A DNA stretch of 64,000 nt from Paenibacillus sp. S150 (GCF_019352175.1 NZ_JACBYI010000007.1:62001-126000); one strand, 5' to 3'; positions 25,330 through 34,862 are shown, counted from the stretch's first letter. Notes: generated by a model not told the origin, from the sequence alone. Program-made: numbers and translations.

Positions 25330-27135
25330 TCATTTCAGCAGTTCCACCGGCCCTACACTGACGCTTACATTGGTTACACGTGGCAGACTAGCTTTCTGGT
25401 CTTCATATACCTTATTATTATAGTCTACGAAGAATCTCCTCCTCTTTGCATCCTCTGCAATATCCAACTCAGAAACTAGAGAAGCATTAACTGATCCTGT
25501 AACTGCATTGACCTCCAAATCGCCTTTGGCAAAAAAACCTCCCTCCAGCCAGAACTTCGAACCAACCCCGTAGAGAATCCCGTTTGCTTCTGTATAGAAG
25601 AAACCCTTCATTTTCATTTCAGAAGCCGAAGTCCCCTCCGCAGTACTTACTTCCTTAAAGGCGTCAAACCGGTTCACTAAAACCCTCCCGCTGGAGATAA
25701 GGACCAATTCTTTGCCATCCATCCGCTCGATTTCAGCGTCCTCAATTGTTGTTTTCCCCAGTACAAGCATTGTGGAATTGAAGGCTACCTTGCCTTTGAT
25801 CGTTACGTCTCCAGTGACCAAAATATTGCCGCGAACATTTAAAAAATCCGCTGAATTGTTCGCAAGATTTAAATCCCCGGCAACAATGAGCCATTTCGGA
25901 GGGTTAGCCGCATCACCGTTCTTGATGTCCTCAGAAGCATATTCCAATGATTTGTAACCAATCTTATCTACGGTCAAATCCTTATCAAATATCATTGAGT
26001 CATACAGAGTGCTCAGCATCGCAAGCTTACTGTTGTAAATCCTTAATTCCGTTTCATTATAATCATCTATCTCTTTGATTAAATCATGATCTTGATCACC
26101 CTCAGGATAATCTCTGCGCAACAAAACCGGAGTTTCCAGATGTCCCTCTGTAGGGTGTGCCCCTATCAGCAGACCATTCAAACCGGAGATATTTTTATTT
26201 TGAATGAATGCTCTGGCTTTCGCCATATCCTCTGGCGAGAGCACTCCTGCCTCCTCCAGCTTGTCTCCAAATGATTGTGTAACGTTGATTTCTACAAACT
26301 TCTTTTTCTCCTTGATCTTTACCCGGTCAGGAGTAATGTCAAGGATCTCTTTCAATGTGTCGTTTAAATTTCCCGCTTCCTTTGCCAAAGGTGTCTGGCT
26401 TATCCCATGCCTAATGCTATCCCATGACTGCACATGCACCTCACCCGCTGACACACTATTGGCGGAGATCTGTGGATACGAGGTTTGCTTCTGATTGTCG
26501 AAGCCGTTATACGTATAGTTCGCAATGTTCCGGATAATCAGCTGGTTTCCTGCATAAACATTCCCTTGAAGATGAGGTGCACCGTTAAGGATCAAATTAT
26601 GCTCTGAGCCAAATGCATATTTCAAAAAGTCAGGATAGCTGTCGAGTGTAATACGCTGTCTTAGATTCCGGTTGACACCATTCACTTCAGCTGTAGCAGT
26701 AACGTCGATATAATAAATTCTGCTGTTCAGTACATCGGGTGTACCCGTAATTGAAGTAATAATCCCTTCCGCATCATTGCCCAGCGTTCCCAGATTTGTT
26801 GAAATCATATGGTCGGTATCATTGGGAAGAGTCAGTTCTCCTAAAATACCCGCCAGTTGGTCCGGATTGATATTCTCAGGAAGCTGAGAGGCTACATAAG
26901 CCGTTGCTTCGTTTAATCCCTTTTGAGCCAGATGCAGGCTCTGTATGTCGCTTTCCCGCGTTTCTGTTCTTGTTGCCCCGCCGATGGCCGCTCCCATTAC
27001 AGCCATTCCGAGAACGGAGAGCAGCAGAACCAGAAACATTACCAACAAGAGTGCCGAGCCATTCTCGCTGTGGAGCTGTAAGCTTCGTTTTATTTTTCCA
27101 AGGTGCATAAGATCTAACCTTTTCTTGAACAACAA
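25330..27135 (-). CDS. Large PilX/GspK-like minor pilin candidate
   Basis: A 601-residue protein with one N-terminal hydrophobic helix preceded by SENGSALLLVMFLVLLLSVL. It has a Gly before the helix but no Glu at position 5, as in PilX and GspK-type tip pseudopilins. A conserved helix with QSLHLAQKGLNEATAYV follows. The long C-terminal part (about 380-520) is beta-rich with repeated VTGDVTIKG / LVLGKTTIED / LISSGRVLVN strands, suggesting a right-handed beta structure. The start is TTG behind GGAGG. It follows two minor-pilin genes with ten bases between, so it probably caps or tips the same pilus, perhaps as an adhesive subunit. The exact family is unsure. Confidence 0.65.
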   Translation of the reverse strand: MLFKKRLDLMHLGKIKRSLQLHSENGSALLLVMFLVLLLSVLGMAVMGAAIGGATRTETRESDIQSLHLAQKGLNEATAYVASQLPENINPDQLAGILGELTLPNDTDHMISTNLGTLGNDAEGIITSITGTPDVLNSRIYYIDVTATAEVNGVNRNLRQRITLDSYPDFLKYAFGSEHNLILNGAPHLQGNVYAGNQLIIRNIANYTYNGFDNQKQTSYPQISANSVSAGEVHVQSWDSIRHGISQTPLAKEAGNLNDTLKEILDITPDRVKIKEKKKFVEINVTQSFGDKLEEAGVLSPEDMAKARAFIQNKNISGLNGLLIGAHPTEGHLETPVLLRRDYPEGDQDHDLIKEIDDYNETELRIYNSKLAMLSTLYDSMIFDKDLTVDKIGYKSLEYASEDIKNGDAANPPKWLIVAGDLNLANNSADFLNVRGNILVTGDVTIKGKVAFNSTMLVLGKTTIEDAEIERMDGKELVLISSGRVLVNRFDAFKEVSTAEGTSASEMKMKGFFYTEANGILYGVGSKFWLEGGFFAKGDLEVNAVTGSVNASLVSELDIAEDAKRRRFFVDYNNKVYEDQKASLPRVTNVSVSVGPVELLK

Positions 27136-27144
27136 GCTTCCCTC

Positions 27145-27690
27145 CTAGAATCCGAATGTGCTCTCCAAGTTCAACGTGTAGTCTTTGCCGCCATACAATT
27201 TAAGCAGATTTAAATTAATATTAATCAGGCCGCTTTCACAGGTCCCCACATCGTTGCAATTTAAAATAATATTGGAAGTTGGTGATAGCTCGGCATCAAT
27301 ACTTATCCTGGAATCCTGTTCTCCGGTTACCGACCCGGAAGGAACGATGTACAGCGCTCCCTCCCTAATGACAATGTCTTTATCATCGGCGCCTGAACCG
27401 CTATGCCGTAAAGTAATAAGACTCCAGTTGTTCCCGTCTGAATCCAGTCCACTGTCACTGGAGATCATATCCGGGGCAAACGTGTAGATCTCGGTAATGA
27501 TCGCCGACATAAGCAAATCGCCATCATCCCGGAGCCTATTTTCAACAGTAATCTGGTTATAGCTGCGTATTCCAAACATCATAACTCCGTAAATTAATCC
27601 GGCAACCGTTGTAAATAGCGTTATAGCTACGACAAGCTCAATCAGGGTAACCCCTTTTTCACTGCGGAGAGAATTAACGAATTTCTTCAT
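27145..27690 (-). CDS. Minor pilin (prepilin-type N-terminus)
   Basis: A 181-residue prepilin-like protein. The leader MKKFVNSLRSEKG is followed by VTLIELVVAITLFTTVAGLIYG, a standard cleavage signature with Glu+5. The rest is beta-rich, with SGSGADDKDIVIREGALYIV, as in GspJ/PilW-type minor subunits. The start was set at 27690, which overlaps the upstream minor-pilin gene by 17 bases behind GGAGG; a longer open frame to 27870 lies within that gene and is not a real extension. Confidence 0.8.
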   Translation of the reverse strand: MKKFVNSLRSEKGVTLIELVVAITLFTTVAGLIYGVMMFGIRSYNQITVENRLRDDGDLLMSAIITEIYTFAPDMISSDSGLDSDGNNWSLITLRHSGSGADDKDIVIREGALYIVPSGSVTGEQDSRISIDAELSPTSNIILNCNDVGTCESGLININLNLLKLYGGKDYTLNLESTFGF

Positions 27691-28243
27691 TGGTGATATA
27701 TCCCTCCACAACCGTCTGTTTAACCAGGCTGGTATCCCGGACATCCGAAACCATAACCTCAACAGGCAGCAAATACTCGGCAGTCGCAATATCAATAGGA
27801 TCCGTACTCGTGCGCAAATCGTTATATACAGCTCTTTGATACACGATTCGGATATGATAATCGATCCCATTAATGCTTGGGTTCAGCACCTTCTCCAGAA
27901 CTTCGGGATCTCCGGCAATGCCTTCAAACACCGTACAGGCCGATACTGCCGGAGGTTCAGTTGTTGGATCTGCCGATACTGTAGGATCTGCTGCTGCACA
28001 TTCGATCTCTTCATTGCCATCCTTCTGAAAATACTCGCTTAAGCTCTCAAAATCCTGCTTCTCCATATAAAACAGCGCATTCCGCGCCAGGTTGACCATA
28101 ATTGTCTTGTTCTGGTTCGATTTGGAGTAGGACATGGCATTGGTGAAATAGGAGGTCAGCACCAGAGAGACGATCGAGAGAATGACGATGGCCGCCAGCA
28201 CTTCGATTAAGGTGAAGCCCTGCTGCATGTTCCATTTGAACAT
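27674..28243 (-). CDS. Minor pilin (PilV/GspI-like)
   Basis: A 189-residue prepilin-like protein, first gene of the minor-pilin operon. The leader MFKWNMQQG is followed by FTLIEVLAAIVILSIVSLVLTS with Phe+1 and Glu+5. A cysteine pair lies in the middle (about residues 86 and 104) and a Thr/Pro-rich loop between them. The C-terminal part resembles PilV/GspI. AAGGAA seven bases before the ATG at 28243 sets the start; in-frame ATGs upstream lack one. Together with the next two genes it gives three minor-pilin-like subunits, the usual number needed to prime a pilus. Confidence 0.8.
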   Translation of the reverse strand: MFKWNMQQGFTLIEVLAAIVILSIVSLVLTSYFTNAMSYSKSNQNKTIMVNLARNALFYMEKQDFESLSEYFQKDGNEEIECAAADPTVSADPTTEPPAVSACTVFEGIAGDPEVLEKVLNPSINGIDYHIRIVYQRAVYNDLRTSTDPIDIATAEYLLPVEVMVSDVRDTSLVKQTVVEGYITNEEIR

Positions 28244-28498
28244 GTTCCGTTCCTTCCAACGCATCCTGTTCGCCCCCTGCGCTATATTGGCTGTCATCCA
28301 TTCTTATCCAGCGGCTCTGTCTTTTCCGTTACTCTGATGTATGTATTCAAAAGGAAACCCCGGTCTACAGTCCCGGTTCTGCTTCCGCCTCTCTGAATCT
28401 TTCTACCTACTTCCATTATATTCTTTCCGCTCTGCACCCAGCAATCCTTGCGCGTAATAATTCTGGAGTTTTCTACAATTTATATCCATTTTGTGCTG

Positions 28499-28507
28499 TG
28501 CTATGAT
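28499..28507 (+). promoter_or_regulatory. Possible extended -10 promoter of the esterase gene
   Basis: TGC-TATGAT on the plus strand, 24 bases before the esterase start. The -35 region is weak (TTTATA). Confidence 0.35.
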
Positions 28508-28531
28508 TTGTGCTGGAAAGGGGCGAGGTTA

Positions 28532-29317
28532 ATGGCTTTGATAGAATGCAAGTTTTATTCAGAAGTGCTGGGACTGAGTACCTCAATGACGGTTATTCTG
28601 CCGCAGCAGACCACAACGCAAATCGGCATGCAAAATGTAACACACGGAAGTCTGCACCCGACTCTGTATTTACTGCATGGCCTGTCCGATGATGACTCGA
28701 TCTGGCTGCGCCGGACCTCCATTGAACGTTATGTGGCGCGAATGGGGATTGCCGTGGTCATGCCGCAGGTTCACCGCAGCTTCTACACGGATATGGCGGA
28801 GGGAGGACGGTATTGGACCTTTATCAGTGAAGAGCTTCCGGCGCTGGCCCGTTCATTCTTCCCGCTGTCGCCGAAGCGTGAGGATAACTTTGTGGCCGGT
28901 CTGTCAATGGGCGGTTATGGAGCGATCAAGCTGGGGCTGCGCAAGCCTGAGGCTTTTGCTGCGGCTGCGAGTCTTTCCGGGGCGCTGGATATGGCGCATC
29001 ATTTCATGAACGGGGAAGACCCTGCAAAGAAATCGAAGGAATACGAACTCATCTTTGGTCAAGAGGATATCGCCGGAACCCCTAATGATCTGCTCTGGCT
29101 GCTGAGGGAGGCCGAACGCTCCAAAGGCGCCAAACCGCTTCTCTACCAATGCTGCGGCACGGAGGATTTCCTGTATGAAGACAATCAGAGCTTCCGCAAG
29201 GCCTGCGCCAAGACTTCATTGTCACTGACCTATGAAGAAGGTCCAGGCGAACATGAGTGGGGCTACTGGGATACTAAAATTCAAGATGTGCTGAAATGGC
29301 TGCCGCTGGGCAAGTAA
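28532..29317 (+). CDS. Esterase of the EstA/FrmB (esterase D) type
   Basis: An alpha/beta-hydrolase of 261 residues. The nucleophile elbow GLSMGGYGA holds the catalytic Ser, [22 protein letters not shown] contributes the oxyanion region, and the likely catalytic Asp and His are in [12 protein letters not shown] and GEHEWGYWD. This matches tributyrin esterase EstA and the S-formylglutathione hydrolase-like family. No signal peptide is present, so it is cytoplasmic. The start at 28532 has AAAGGGGCGAGG before it. It is divergent from the minor pilins and is not obviously linked to either neighbour; the natural substrate is unknown. Confidence 0.8.
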   Translation: MALIECKFYSEVLGLSTSMTVILPQQTTTQIGMQNVTHGSLHPTLYLLHGLSDDDSIWLRRTSIERYVARMGIAVVMPQVHRSFYTDMAEGGRYWTFISEELPALARSFFPLSPKREDNFVAGLSMGGYGAIKLGLRKPEAFAAAASLSGALDMAHHFMNGEDPAKKSKEYELIFGQEDIAGTPNDLLWLLREAERSKGAKPLLYQCCGTEDFLYEDNQSFRKACAKTSLSLTYEEGPGEHEWGYWDTKIQDVLKWLPLGK

Positions 29318-29403
29318 CCGGTAAAGCCCTGTGCGGCGCCGCTGGGGAACGAACTGTCTGTGGCCGCGTGATAGCAGCGGCCCAGATACGTGCTGACACA
29401 GGC

Positions 29404-29491
29404 AGAATGTATAGGCTCGGCACATGAAATGATCCTGTTTCTCATTAAAACACGCCGTCCTTCACAAGGACGGCGTTAGCCGTTTCTACTT
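29404..29491 (-). repeat. Interspersed ~90-bp hairpin-plus-tail repeat, copy 2
   Basis: Read on the minus strand it begins AAGTAGAAACGGCT, contains a hairpin CGCCGTCCTT...AAGGACGGCG and continues with GAGAAACAGGATCATTT, ATGTGC and ATACATTCT, matching copy 1 at 7681-7770 over its whole length. It lies in the gap between the convergent esterase and argH genes and its hairpin doubles as the argH terminator. Confidence 0.75.
29447..29475 (-). terminator. Terminator of argH (hairpin of repeat copy 2)
   Basis: ACGCCGTCC and GGACGGCGT arms around a seven-base loop, followed on the minus strand by GTTTT. It lies 53 bases after the argH stop. Confidence 0.7.
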
Positions 29492-29527
29492 ATTTCAGCA
29501 GGCCATTTCTGTTCTGCCCAATGGCTC

Positions 29528-30943
29528 TTAGCCCACAGTATTCACATGCTGCCCAATCCATGCACCGGTTGCCTGCAGAGCAGCCTCAGCCCGCTCAATC
29601 GCGGCCTGGACCTGGACGGCGGCCGTGCCGCCGTAAACATTGCGGGCGTTCACCACAGCCTCCGGCTCCAGCACGGCATAAATCTGCTCATCGAACAGCG
29701 GGGAGAACTGCTTGAACTCCTCCAGTGTCAGATCAAGCAGGAATTTGCCTTCGTTGATGCAGTAGAGCACCGTCTTGCCGATAACCTCATGCGCCTGGCG
29801 GAAGGGAAGGCCTTTGCCCACCAGAAAGTCGGCGATGTCGGTCGCGTTGGAAAAGTCCGTGTTGACCGCTTCGCGCATCCGCCCCTTGTTGACCTTCATG
29901 GTGGAGATCATCGGCGCGAACAGCTGCAGTGCTCCTGTCAGGGTAGCTACCGTATCGAACATGCCTTCCTTGTCTTCCTGCATATCCTTGTTGTAGGCCA
30001 GCGGCAGGGATTTGAGCACGGTCAGCAGGCCGATCAGGTTCCCGTATACACGTCCGGTTTTGCCGCGCACCAGCTCCGGCACGTCGGGGTTTTTCTTCTG
30101 CGGCATGATGCTGCTGCCTGTGCAGAAGGCATCATCCAGCTCCACGAAGCTGAACTCCGTGCTGCTCCACAGCACCAGTTCCTCGCTGAGCCGGGAGAGA
30201 TGAGTCATAACGAGCGCAGCGTTCGCCAGGAACTCGACGATGAAATCGCGGTCGCTGACGGCATCCAGGCTGTTCTCATAGACACTGTCAAAGCCAAGCT
30301 GCTCCGCCACAAAATGACGGTCAATCGGGAATGTCGTTCCCGCGAGCGCTCCGGCTCCCAGCGGCAGCACGTTGATCCGTTTGTAGCTGTCTGTCAGGCG
30401 CTCTGCGTCACGGCGGAACATCGACACGTAGGCAAGCAGATGATGGGCGAACAGGATCGGCTGTGCACGCTGCAGATGCGTATAGCCCGGAACGATCGTC
30501 CCGACATTGTCCTTGGCTTGTCCAATCAGCGCTTCCTGCAGCTCATGCAGCAGGGCAACCAGCTCCACCACCCGGTTCCGCAGGTAAAGATGCATATCGG
30601 TCGCCACCTGGTCGTTGCGGCTGCGTCCCGTGTGCAGCTTGCCGCCGACCGGACCGATTTCCTCGATCAGATTCTTTTCGATATTCATATGAATGTCCTC
30701 GTCCGCCACTGTAAAAATAATCTCGCCTGCACGAACCTTGTCCAGTACCTTGTTCAGTCCGTTCTTGATCGTCTCTACATCCTCCTGCGGAAGAATGCCG
30801 CATTTGCCCAGCATCGTGACATGGGCCAGACTGCCCTGCACATCCTCTTCGGCCAAAGCTTTATCGAATCCGATGGAGGCTGTGTATTCCTCCACCAGCT
30901 TGTTCGTTCCTTTGGTAAATCGACCGCCCCACAGCTTGCTCAC
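29528..30943 (-). CDS. argH: Argininosuccinate lyase
   Basis: Cytoplasmic lyase of 471 residues that splits argininosuccinate into arginine and fumarate, the last step of the pathway. The family signature [19 protein letters not shown] is intact, with the N-terminal LWGGRF and the catalytic region [13 protein letters not shown]. The length is normal. It is the last gene of the arginine block, 122 bases after argG, with an imperfect hairpin between the two. Confidence 0.97.
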   Translation of the reverse strand: MSKLWGGRFTKGTNKLVEEYTASIGFDKALAEEDVQGSLAHVTMLGKCGILPQEDVETIKNGLNKVLDKVRAGEIIFTVADEDIHMNIEKNLIEEIGPVGGKLHTGRSRNDQVATDMHLYLRNRVVELVALLHELQEALIGQAKDNVGTIVPGYTHLQRAQPILFAHHLLAYVSMFRRDAERLTDSYKRINVLPLGAGALAGTTFPIDRHFVAEQLGFDSVYENSLDAVSDRDFIVEFLANAALVMTHLSRLSEELVLWSSTEFSFVELDDAFCTGSSIMPQKKNPDVPELVRGKTGRVYGNLIGLLTVLKSLPLAYNKDMQEDKEGMFDTVATLTGALQLFAPMISTMKVNKGRMREAVNTDFSNATDIADFLVGKGLPFRQAHEVIGKTVLYCINEGKFLLDLTLEEFKQFSPLFDEQIYAVLEPEAVVNARNVYGGTAAVQVQAAIERAEAALQATGAWIGQHVNTVG

Positions 30944-30970
30944 CTGTTGTATCCTCCTCTGTTGACGTTA

Positions 30971-31008
30971 GAAGGGCCGCTCCTGTCCTGACGGGAGGAA
31001 CGGCCTTC
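30971..31008 (-). other. Hairpin between argG and argH
   Basis: On the minus strand GAAGGCCGTTCCT and AGGAGCGGCCCTTC form an imperfect 13-bp stem. No T-run follows, so it is more likely a stability or processing structure than a terminator. Confidence 0.4.
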
Positions 31009-31065
31009 GGCTGTCTGGTTATGTTTACGGGTATAGCCCCTGCCTGCTGTCATACATACGATGAC

Positions 31066-32301
31066 TTATTTCTTCGATTCCGCAACGCCTGCCGAAACCT
31101 TCAGACGCAGGGCATTCAGGCGGATAAAGCCTGTAGCATCCCCCTGATCATAGGCCTGGGTCGGATCGGCTTCCATTGTGGCGATGTCCGGATTGTACAG
31201 GCTGACCGGCGACTTCACGCCGGCTCCGATAATGTTGCCCTTGTACAGCTTGACGCGTACGGTCCCTGTAACGTTCTTCTGGCTTTCCTTCACCAGTGCC
31301 TGCAGCGCAAGGCGTTCGGGCGCGAACCAGAAGCCGTTGTACACAAGTGTGCTGTAACGGGTAATCAGGCTGTCGCGCAGATTCATTACTTCACGGTCCA
31401 TCGTAATGGATTCCATTTTGCGGTGGGCTGTGAACAGGATCGTTCCGCCCGGGGTTTCATACACCCCGCGGCTCTTCATGCCGACAAACCGGTTCTCCAC
31501 CATATCGACGCGTCCAATGCCATGCTTGCCGCCGAGCTCGTTCAGCTTCTCCATGACCTGGAGCGGAGACAGAGGCTCGCCGTTCAGCGCGACGCAGTCA
31601 CCCTTGAGGAATTCCAGCTCCAGGTATTCCGCCTGATCCGGGGCATCCTCCGGCGCATTGCTGAGGAGGAACATTTCTTTGTTCTCCGGTGCGCTTGGAT
31701 CGAACCAGGGATCTTCGAGCACGCCGCTCTCGTAGCTGATGTGCAGCAGGTTGCGGTCCATGGAATACGGCTTGGCCGCCGAGGCCTGTACCGGAATGCC
31801 GTTTGCTTCCGCGTAAGCGATCATTTCCGCCCGGCCCGGGAACTGGTTGCGGAACTCTTCAAGCCGCCAAGGCGCAATCACCTTGATGCTTGGGGACAAG
31901 GCCGCCGCATTCAACTCGAAGCGCACCTGGTCGTTGCCTTTGCCTGTCGCGCCATGGGCAATCGCCGTAGCGCCTTCGGCAATGGCGATATCGACCATAC
32001 GCTTCGCAATCAGCGGACGGGCGATGCTTGTACCAAGCAAATATTGGCCTTCATACAAAGCGCCCGACTGGAACATCGGGTAGATGAAGTCATTTGCGAA
32101 TTCGTCGCGCAGGTCGTCGATATAGACCTTTGAAGCGCCGGTGGCGAGGGCTTTTTCCTCCAGGCCTTCCAGCTCTTCCTTCTGGCCGATATCGGCTGTA
32201 AAAGCAATAATCTCCGCGTCATAGGTTTCTTTCAGCCACTTCAGAATGACCGAGGTATCCAGCCCGCCGGAATAGGCGAGCACGATTTTTTCTTTTGCCA
32301 T
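31066..32301 (-). CDS. argG: Argininosuccinate synthase
   Basis: ATP-dependent ligase of 411 residues that joins citrulline and aspartate. It starts [22 protein letters not shown], which contains the PP-loop [22 protein letters not shown] and [12 protein letters not shown] are also typical. The start was placed at 32301, where the family begins. The frame is open for a further 86 codons upstream, but that stretch is the 240-base leader with a nested inverted repeat and does not resemble protein. AAAGGAAG lies 12 bases before the ATG, slightly far. Confidence 0.97.
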   Translation of the reverse strand: MAKEKIVLAYSGGLDTSVILKWLKETYDAEIIAFTADIGQKEELEGLEEKALATGASKVYIDDLRDEFANDFIYPMFQSGALYEGQYLLGTSIARPLIAKRMVDIAIAEGATAIAHGATGKGNDQVRFELNAAALSPSIKVIAPWRLEEFRNQFPGRAEMIAYAEANGIPVQASAAKPYSMDRNLLHISYESGVLEDPWFDPSAPENKEMFLLSNAPEDAPDQAEYLELEFLKGDCVALNGEPLSPLQVMEKLNELGGKHGIGRVDMVENRFVGMKSRGVYETPGGTILFTAHRKMESITMDREVMNLRDSLITRYSTLVYNGFWFAPERLALQALVKESQKNVTGTVRVKLYKGNIIGAGVKSPVSLYNPDIATMEADPTQAYDQGDATGFIRLNALRLKVSAGVAESKK

Positions 32302-32370
32302 GGGGGGTGCAACTTCCTTTCGTGTGGGGGTATACCGGTGATAGAGAGCGAGCAACTGCGTGAAATGTGT

Positions 32371-32500
32371 GGACTTCCGGCCGCTGTTGTCTGCAGATTT
32401 CCTGATTTGCACCGCTGTTCGCGGTTGAAATCCGCAGACAAAGGCGAACGCTACGCTCCTGCAGTTCCAAACCTTCACTCCGTTGCTCCGCACCGGAATT
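32371..32500 (-). repeat. Nested inverted repeat in the argG leader
   Basis: Arms TTGTCTGCAGATTTC (32387-32401) and GAAATCCGCAGACAA (32427-32441) are inverted copies with one mismatch. Inside them ACCGC-TGTTC-GCGGT (32411-32425) is a perfect small hairpin, so the RNA could fold as a two-storey stem. The flanks carry CTGCAGGAGCG-like words on the minus strand. I recall similar sequences scattered in Paenibacillus genomes, but this is memory and was not searched. It lies between the argG promoter and start codon, where it could influence expression. Confidence 0.55.
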
Positions 32501-32524
32501 CTAACGCCCATGCTTAAGTTCAAC

Positions 32525-32570
32525 CTATATAGTATTTTATATAGTATAAGACCCAGCAAGAGCCTTGCAA
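32525..32570 (-). promoter_or_regulatory. argG promoter with overlapping inverted repeat
   Basis: TTGCAA, 16 bases, TATACT on the minus strand, about 240 bases before argG. Just downstream an inverted repeat CTATATA-AAATAC-TATATAG (32525-32544) covers the expected start of transcription and may be an operator. It does not match the ARG-box consensus well. Confidence 0.55.
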
Positions 32571-32610
32571 GATCAATCCTGATTTACTCTAAGCCCTAAG
32601 CTAACTTGGC

Positions 32611-33579
32611 TCAGCCCATCAAAGCGGCCATCAGCGCTTTCTGCGCATGCAGACGGTTCTCCGCCTGATCGAAGATGACCGAGTTCGGGCCGTCGATCAC
32701 GCCGGTGCTGACCTCTTCCTCGCGGTGGGCCGGCAGGCAGTGCAGGAACAGGTAGTCGCTCTTCGCGCCTTTGACCAGTTCCTCATTGACCTGATAGTCC
32801 TTAAAAGCCGCCTCACGCGCCAGCTGCTCCGCTTCGAAGCCCATACTCGCCCACACGTCCGTATAGATCACGTCGGCATCCTGCACGGCTTCCTGCGGGC
32901 TGCGGGTAACCACAATGGCAGAGCCGCTCTCTTTGGCAATCTCCCGCGCTTCCGCCACTACAGCCGCATCCGGCTCATAGCCTTCCGGCCCGGCAATGGA
33001 GACATGCACGCCCAGCTTGGCACCGCCGATCAGCAGAGAATGCGCCATGTTGTTGCCATCGCCGATATAGGCCAGCTTCAGGCCCTTGAGCTTGCCTTTG
33101 TGCTCGTAGACGGTCTGGTAATCGGCCAGCACCTGGCACGGATGCGCCAGATCGCTCAGTCCGTTGATGACAGGCACCGAAGCATAACGGGCCAGCTCCT
33201 CTACTTTGTCATGGCCGAAGGTGCGGATCATAATCCCGTCCAGATAACGCGACATTACCTGAGCTGTATCGCCTACCGTTTCACCGCGTCCAAGCTGGAT
33301 ATCATTTTTGCTCAAGAACAGCGCATGACCGCCAAGCTGGTACATGCCCACTTCAAACGACACGCGTGTGCGGGTCGAGGATTTTTCAAAAATCAGGCCA
33401 ATCGTCTTGCCCTTCAGCGGCTGGAAGGCTTCCCCGCTCTTCTGCTTCCGCTTCAGCTCGACCGCCAAATCAATCAGATACGTGATTTCCTCCGGGCTGT
33501 AGTCGTTCAGCTCCAGCAAATCACGGCCTTTGAGCTGCTGCGCAAGCTTCCCGGTATCGCTTTGTACTCCCTGGCTCAT
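32611..33579 (-). CDS. argF: Ornithine carbamoyltransferase
   Basis: Transcarbamylase of 322 residues that makes citrulline from ornithine and carbamoyl phosphate. The carbamoyl-phosphate motif SSTRTRVSFE, the ornithine-side DVWASMG and the HCLPAHR motif are present. The start was set at MSQGVQ (33579), seven bases from GGGAGG; five codons of upstream frame lack a site. It overlaps the argD stop by four bases. The catabolic ArcB form is less likely given the biosynthetic neighbours. Confidence 0.95.
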   Translation of the reverse strand: MSQGVQSDTGKLAQQLKGRDLLELNDYSPEEITYLIDLAVELKRKQKSGEAFQPLKGKTIGLIFEKSSTRTRVSFEVGMYQLGGHALFLSKNDIQLGRGETVGDTAQVMSRYLDGIMIRTFGHDKVEELARYASVPVINGLSDLAHPCQVLADYQTVYEHKGKLKGLKLAYIGDGNNMAHSLLIGGAKLGVHVSIAGPEGYEPDAAVVAEAREIAKESGSAIVVTRSPQEAVQDADVIYTDVWASMGFEAEQLAREAAFKDYQVNEELVKGAKSDYLFLHCLPAHREEEVSTGVIDGPNSVIFDQAENRLHAQKALMAALMG

Positions 33580-34862
33580 GAACCTGCCTCCCATTTTCCA
33601 TTATTAGCATAAGTATGAATGAGTTCCGAAAGGATGTCCACCGCCTGGTGAATCTCATCGGCGCTTACATACAGGTTCGGCAGCAGCCGAATGACATTCG
33701 GTCCGGCCTGCACGAACAGCAGTCCGCGCTTCTGTCCGGCCAGCACGATATCGGCCACCGGAGCTGCACATTCGATGCCAATCAAGAGGCCCCTGCCGCG
33801 GATTTCCTTCACAAACGGCGTATCCGCCAGCTTCTCTCCGAGCAGTCCCTTCAGATACCCGCCCATGTCGGCGGCACGCTGCGGCAGCCCGTCTTCGAGC
33901 ATCGTTTCAATCGTTGCCTCCATCACCGCTGCGGCCAGCGGAGTCCCGCCGAAGGTGCTCGCATGAGCACCCGGGCTGAACGCGTCGCGCAGATATCCCT
34001 TGCCCAGCATCACACCGGCAGGGAACCCGCTGGCCACGCCTTTGGCCAGGGTAAAGATGTCCGGCTCAATGCCGTAGTGCTGATGCGCAAACAGCTTGCC
34101 TGTGCGGCCCATGCCGGTTTGCACCTCGTCCACGATCAGCAGCAGGCCATGCTCCTTGCACAGCTCCACCACCGCATCCAGGAACTCCTGCCGCACCTCC
34201 AGCACGCCGCCTTCAGCCAATACCATTTCCAGCATAATTGCTGCAGTATTCTCGGAAATGGCGGCCTTCAGCGCCGGAAGATCATGCAAAGGCACGGTCT
34301 TGAAGCCTGCCGGGAGCGGCAGGAAGCCTTCCTTAACCTTGTCCTGCCCGGTAGCTGTCAGCGTAGCCAGTGTACGTCCGTGGAATGACTGCTCGAACGT
34401 AATCACTTCATAGCGGCCTGTCCCTTTCACCTTCTGGTGGTAACGGCGCGCCAGCTTGATCGCCGCTTCATTCGCTTCCGCCCCGCTGTTGCAGAAGAAC
34501 ACCTGATCCGCACAGCTGTTGCCCGTAAGCAGCGCCGCCACCCGGTCCTGTCCCGGAATGTGGAACAGGTTCGAAACATGCCACAGCGTATCAATCTGCG
34601 CCTTCAGCTTCGCGCCAACCTTCTCGGGGGCGTGCCCCAGGCTCGTTACGGCCAGACCGCACATAAAATCGAGATACTTGTTGCCCTGGTCATCCCACAC
34701 CCAGCTGCCCTTGCCCTTGACGAGGCTGATGCCGTATCTGGCGTAGGACGGGAATACCGCAGTCAGCTTGGCAGGAGCAGCCCCCTGAACCTCCGTCTCT
34801 ATTGGACGGTCCTGCGGCGCCCCTGTCAAAGAATCTTTTTCCGCTTGCGTAAGCTCACTCAT
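33576..34862 (-). CDS. argD: Acetylornithine aminotransferase
   Basis: Class III PLP enzyme of 428 residues. The PLP lysine is in FTLAKGVASG, with the Asp of LIVDEVQTGMGRTGK, SGAEANEAAIKLAR and the substrate loop FHGRTLATL. It is about 25-30 residues longer at the N-terminus than typical ArgD (a polar stretch SELTQAEKDSLTGAPQD), but GGGAG precedes the first ATG, so the extension may be real. It overlaps argF by four bases. Confidence 0.94.
   Translation of the reverse strand: MSELTQAEKDSLTGAPQDRPIETEVQGAAPAKLTAVFPSYARYGISLVKGKGSWVWDDQGNKYLDFMCGLAVTSLGHAPEKVGAKLKAQIDTLWHVSNLFHIPGQDRVAALLTGNSCADQVFFCNSGAEANEAAIKLARRYHQKVKGTGRYEVITFEQSFHGRTLATLTATGQDKVKEGFLPLPAGFKTVPLHDLPALKAAISENTAAIMLEMVLAEGGVLEVRQEFLDAVVELCKEHGLLLIVDEVQTGMGRTGKLFAHQHYGIEPDIFTLAKGVASGFPAGVMLGKGYLRDAFSPGAHASTFGGTPLAAAVMEATIETMLEDGLPQRAADMGGYLKGLLGEKLADTPFVKEIRGRGLLIGIECAAPVADIVLAGQKRGLLFVQAGPNVIRLLPNLYVSADEIHQAVDILSELIHTYANNGKWEAGS

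Noticed and set aside
29546-30991. 481-codon open frame on the plus strand
   Set aside because: Lies antisense to argH; low-complexity, basic and His/Gln-rich translation with no family motif. A shadow of the GC-rich gene.
32302-32540. T-box riboswitch before argG
   Set aside because: No GGTGG(T)ACCGCG-type T-box sequence, no specifier stem and no terminator were found in the leader.
32302-32559. Extra 86-codon N-terminal extension of argG
   Set aside because: The family starts at MAKEKIV; the upstream stretch is a structured leader downstream of a promoter and its translation is not protein-like.
33615-34388. 257-codon plus-strand frame, and similar long plus-strand frames opposite argF, argJ and ftsX
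   Set aside because: All are antisense to well-conserved enzymes and lack ribosome-binding sites or motifs.
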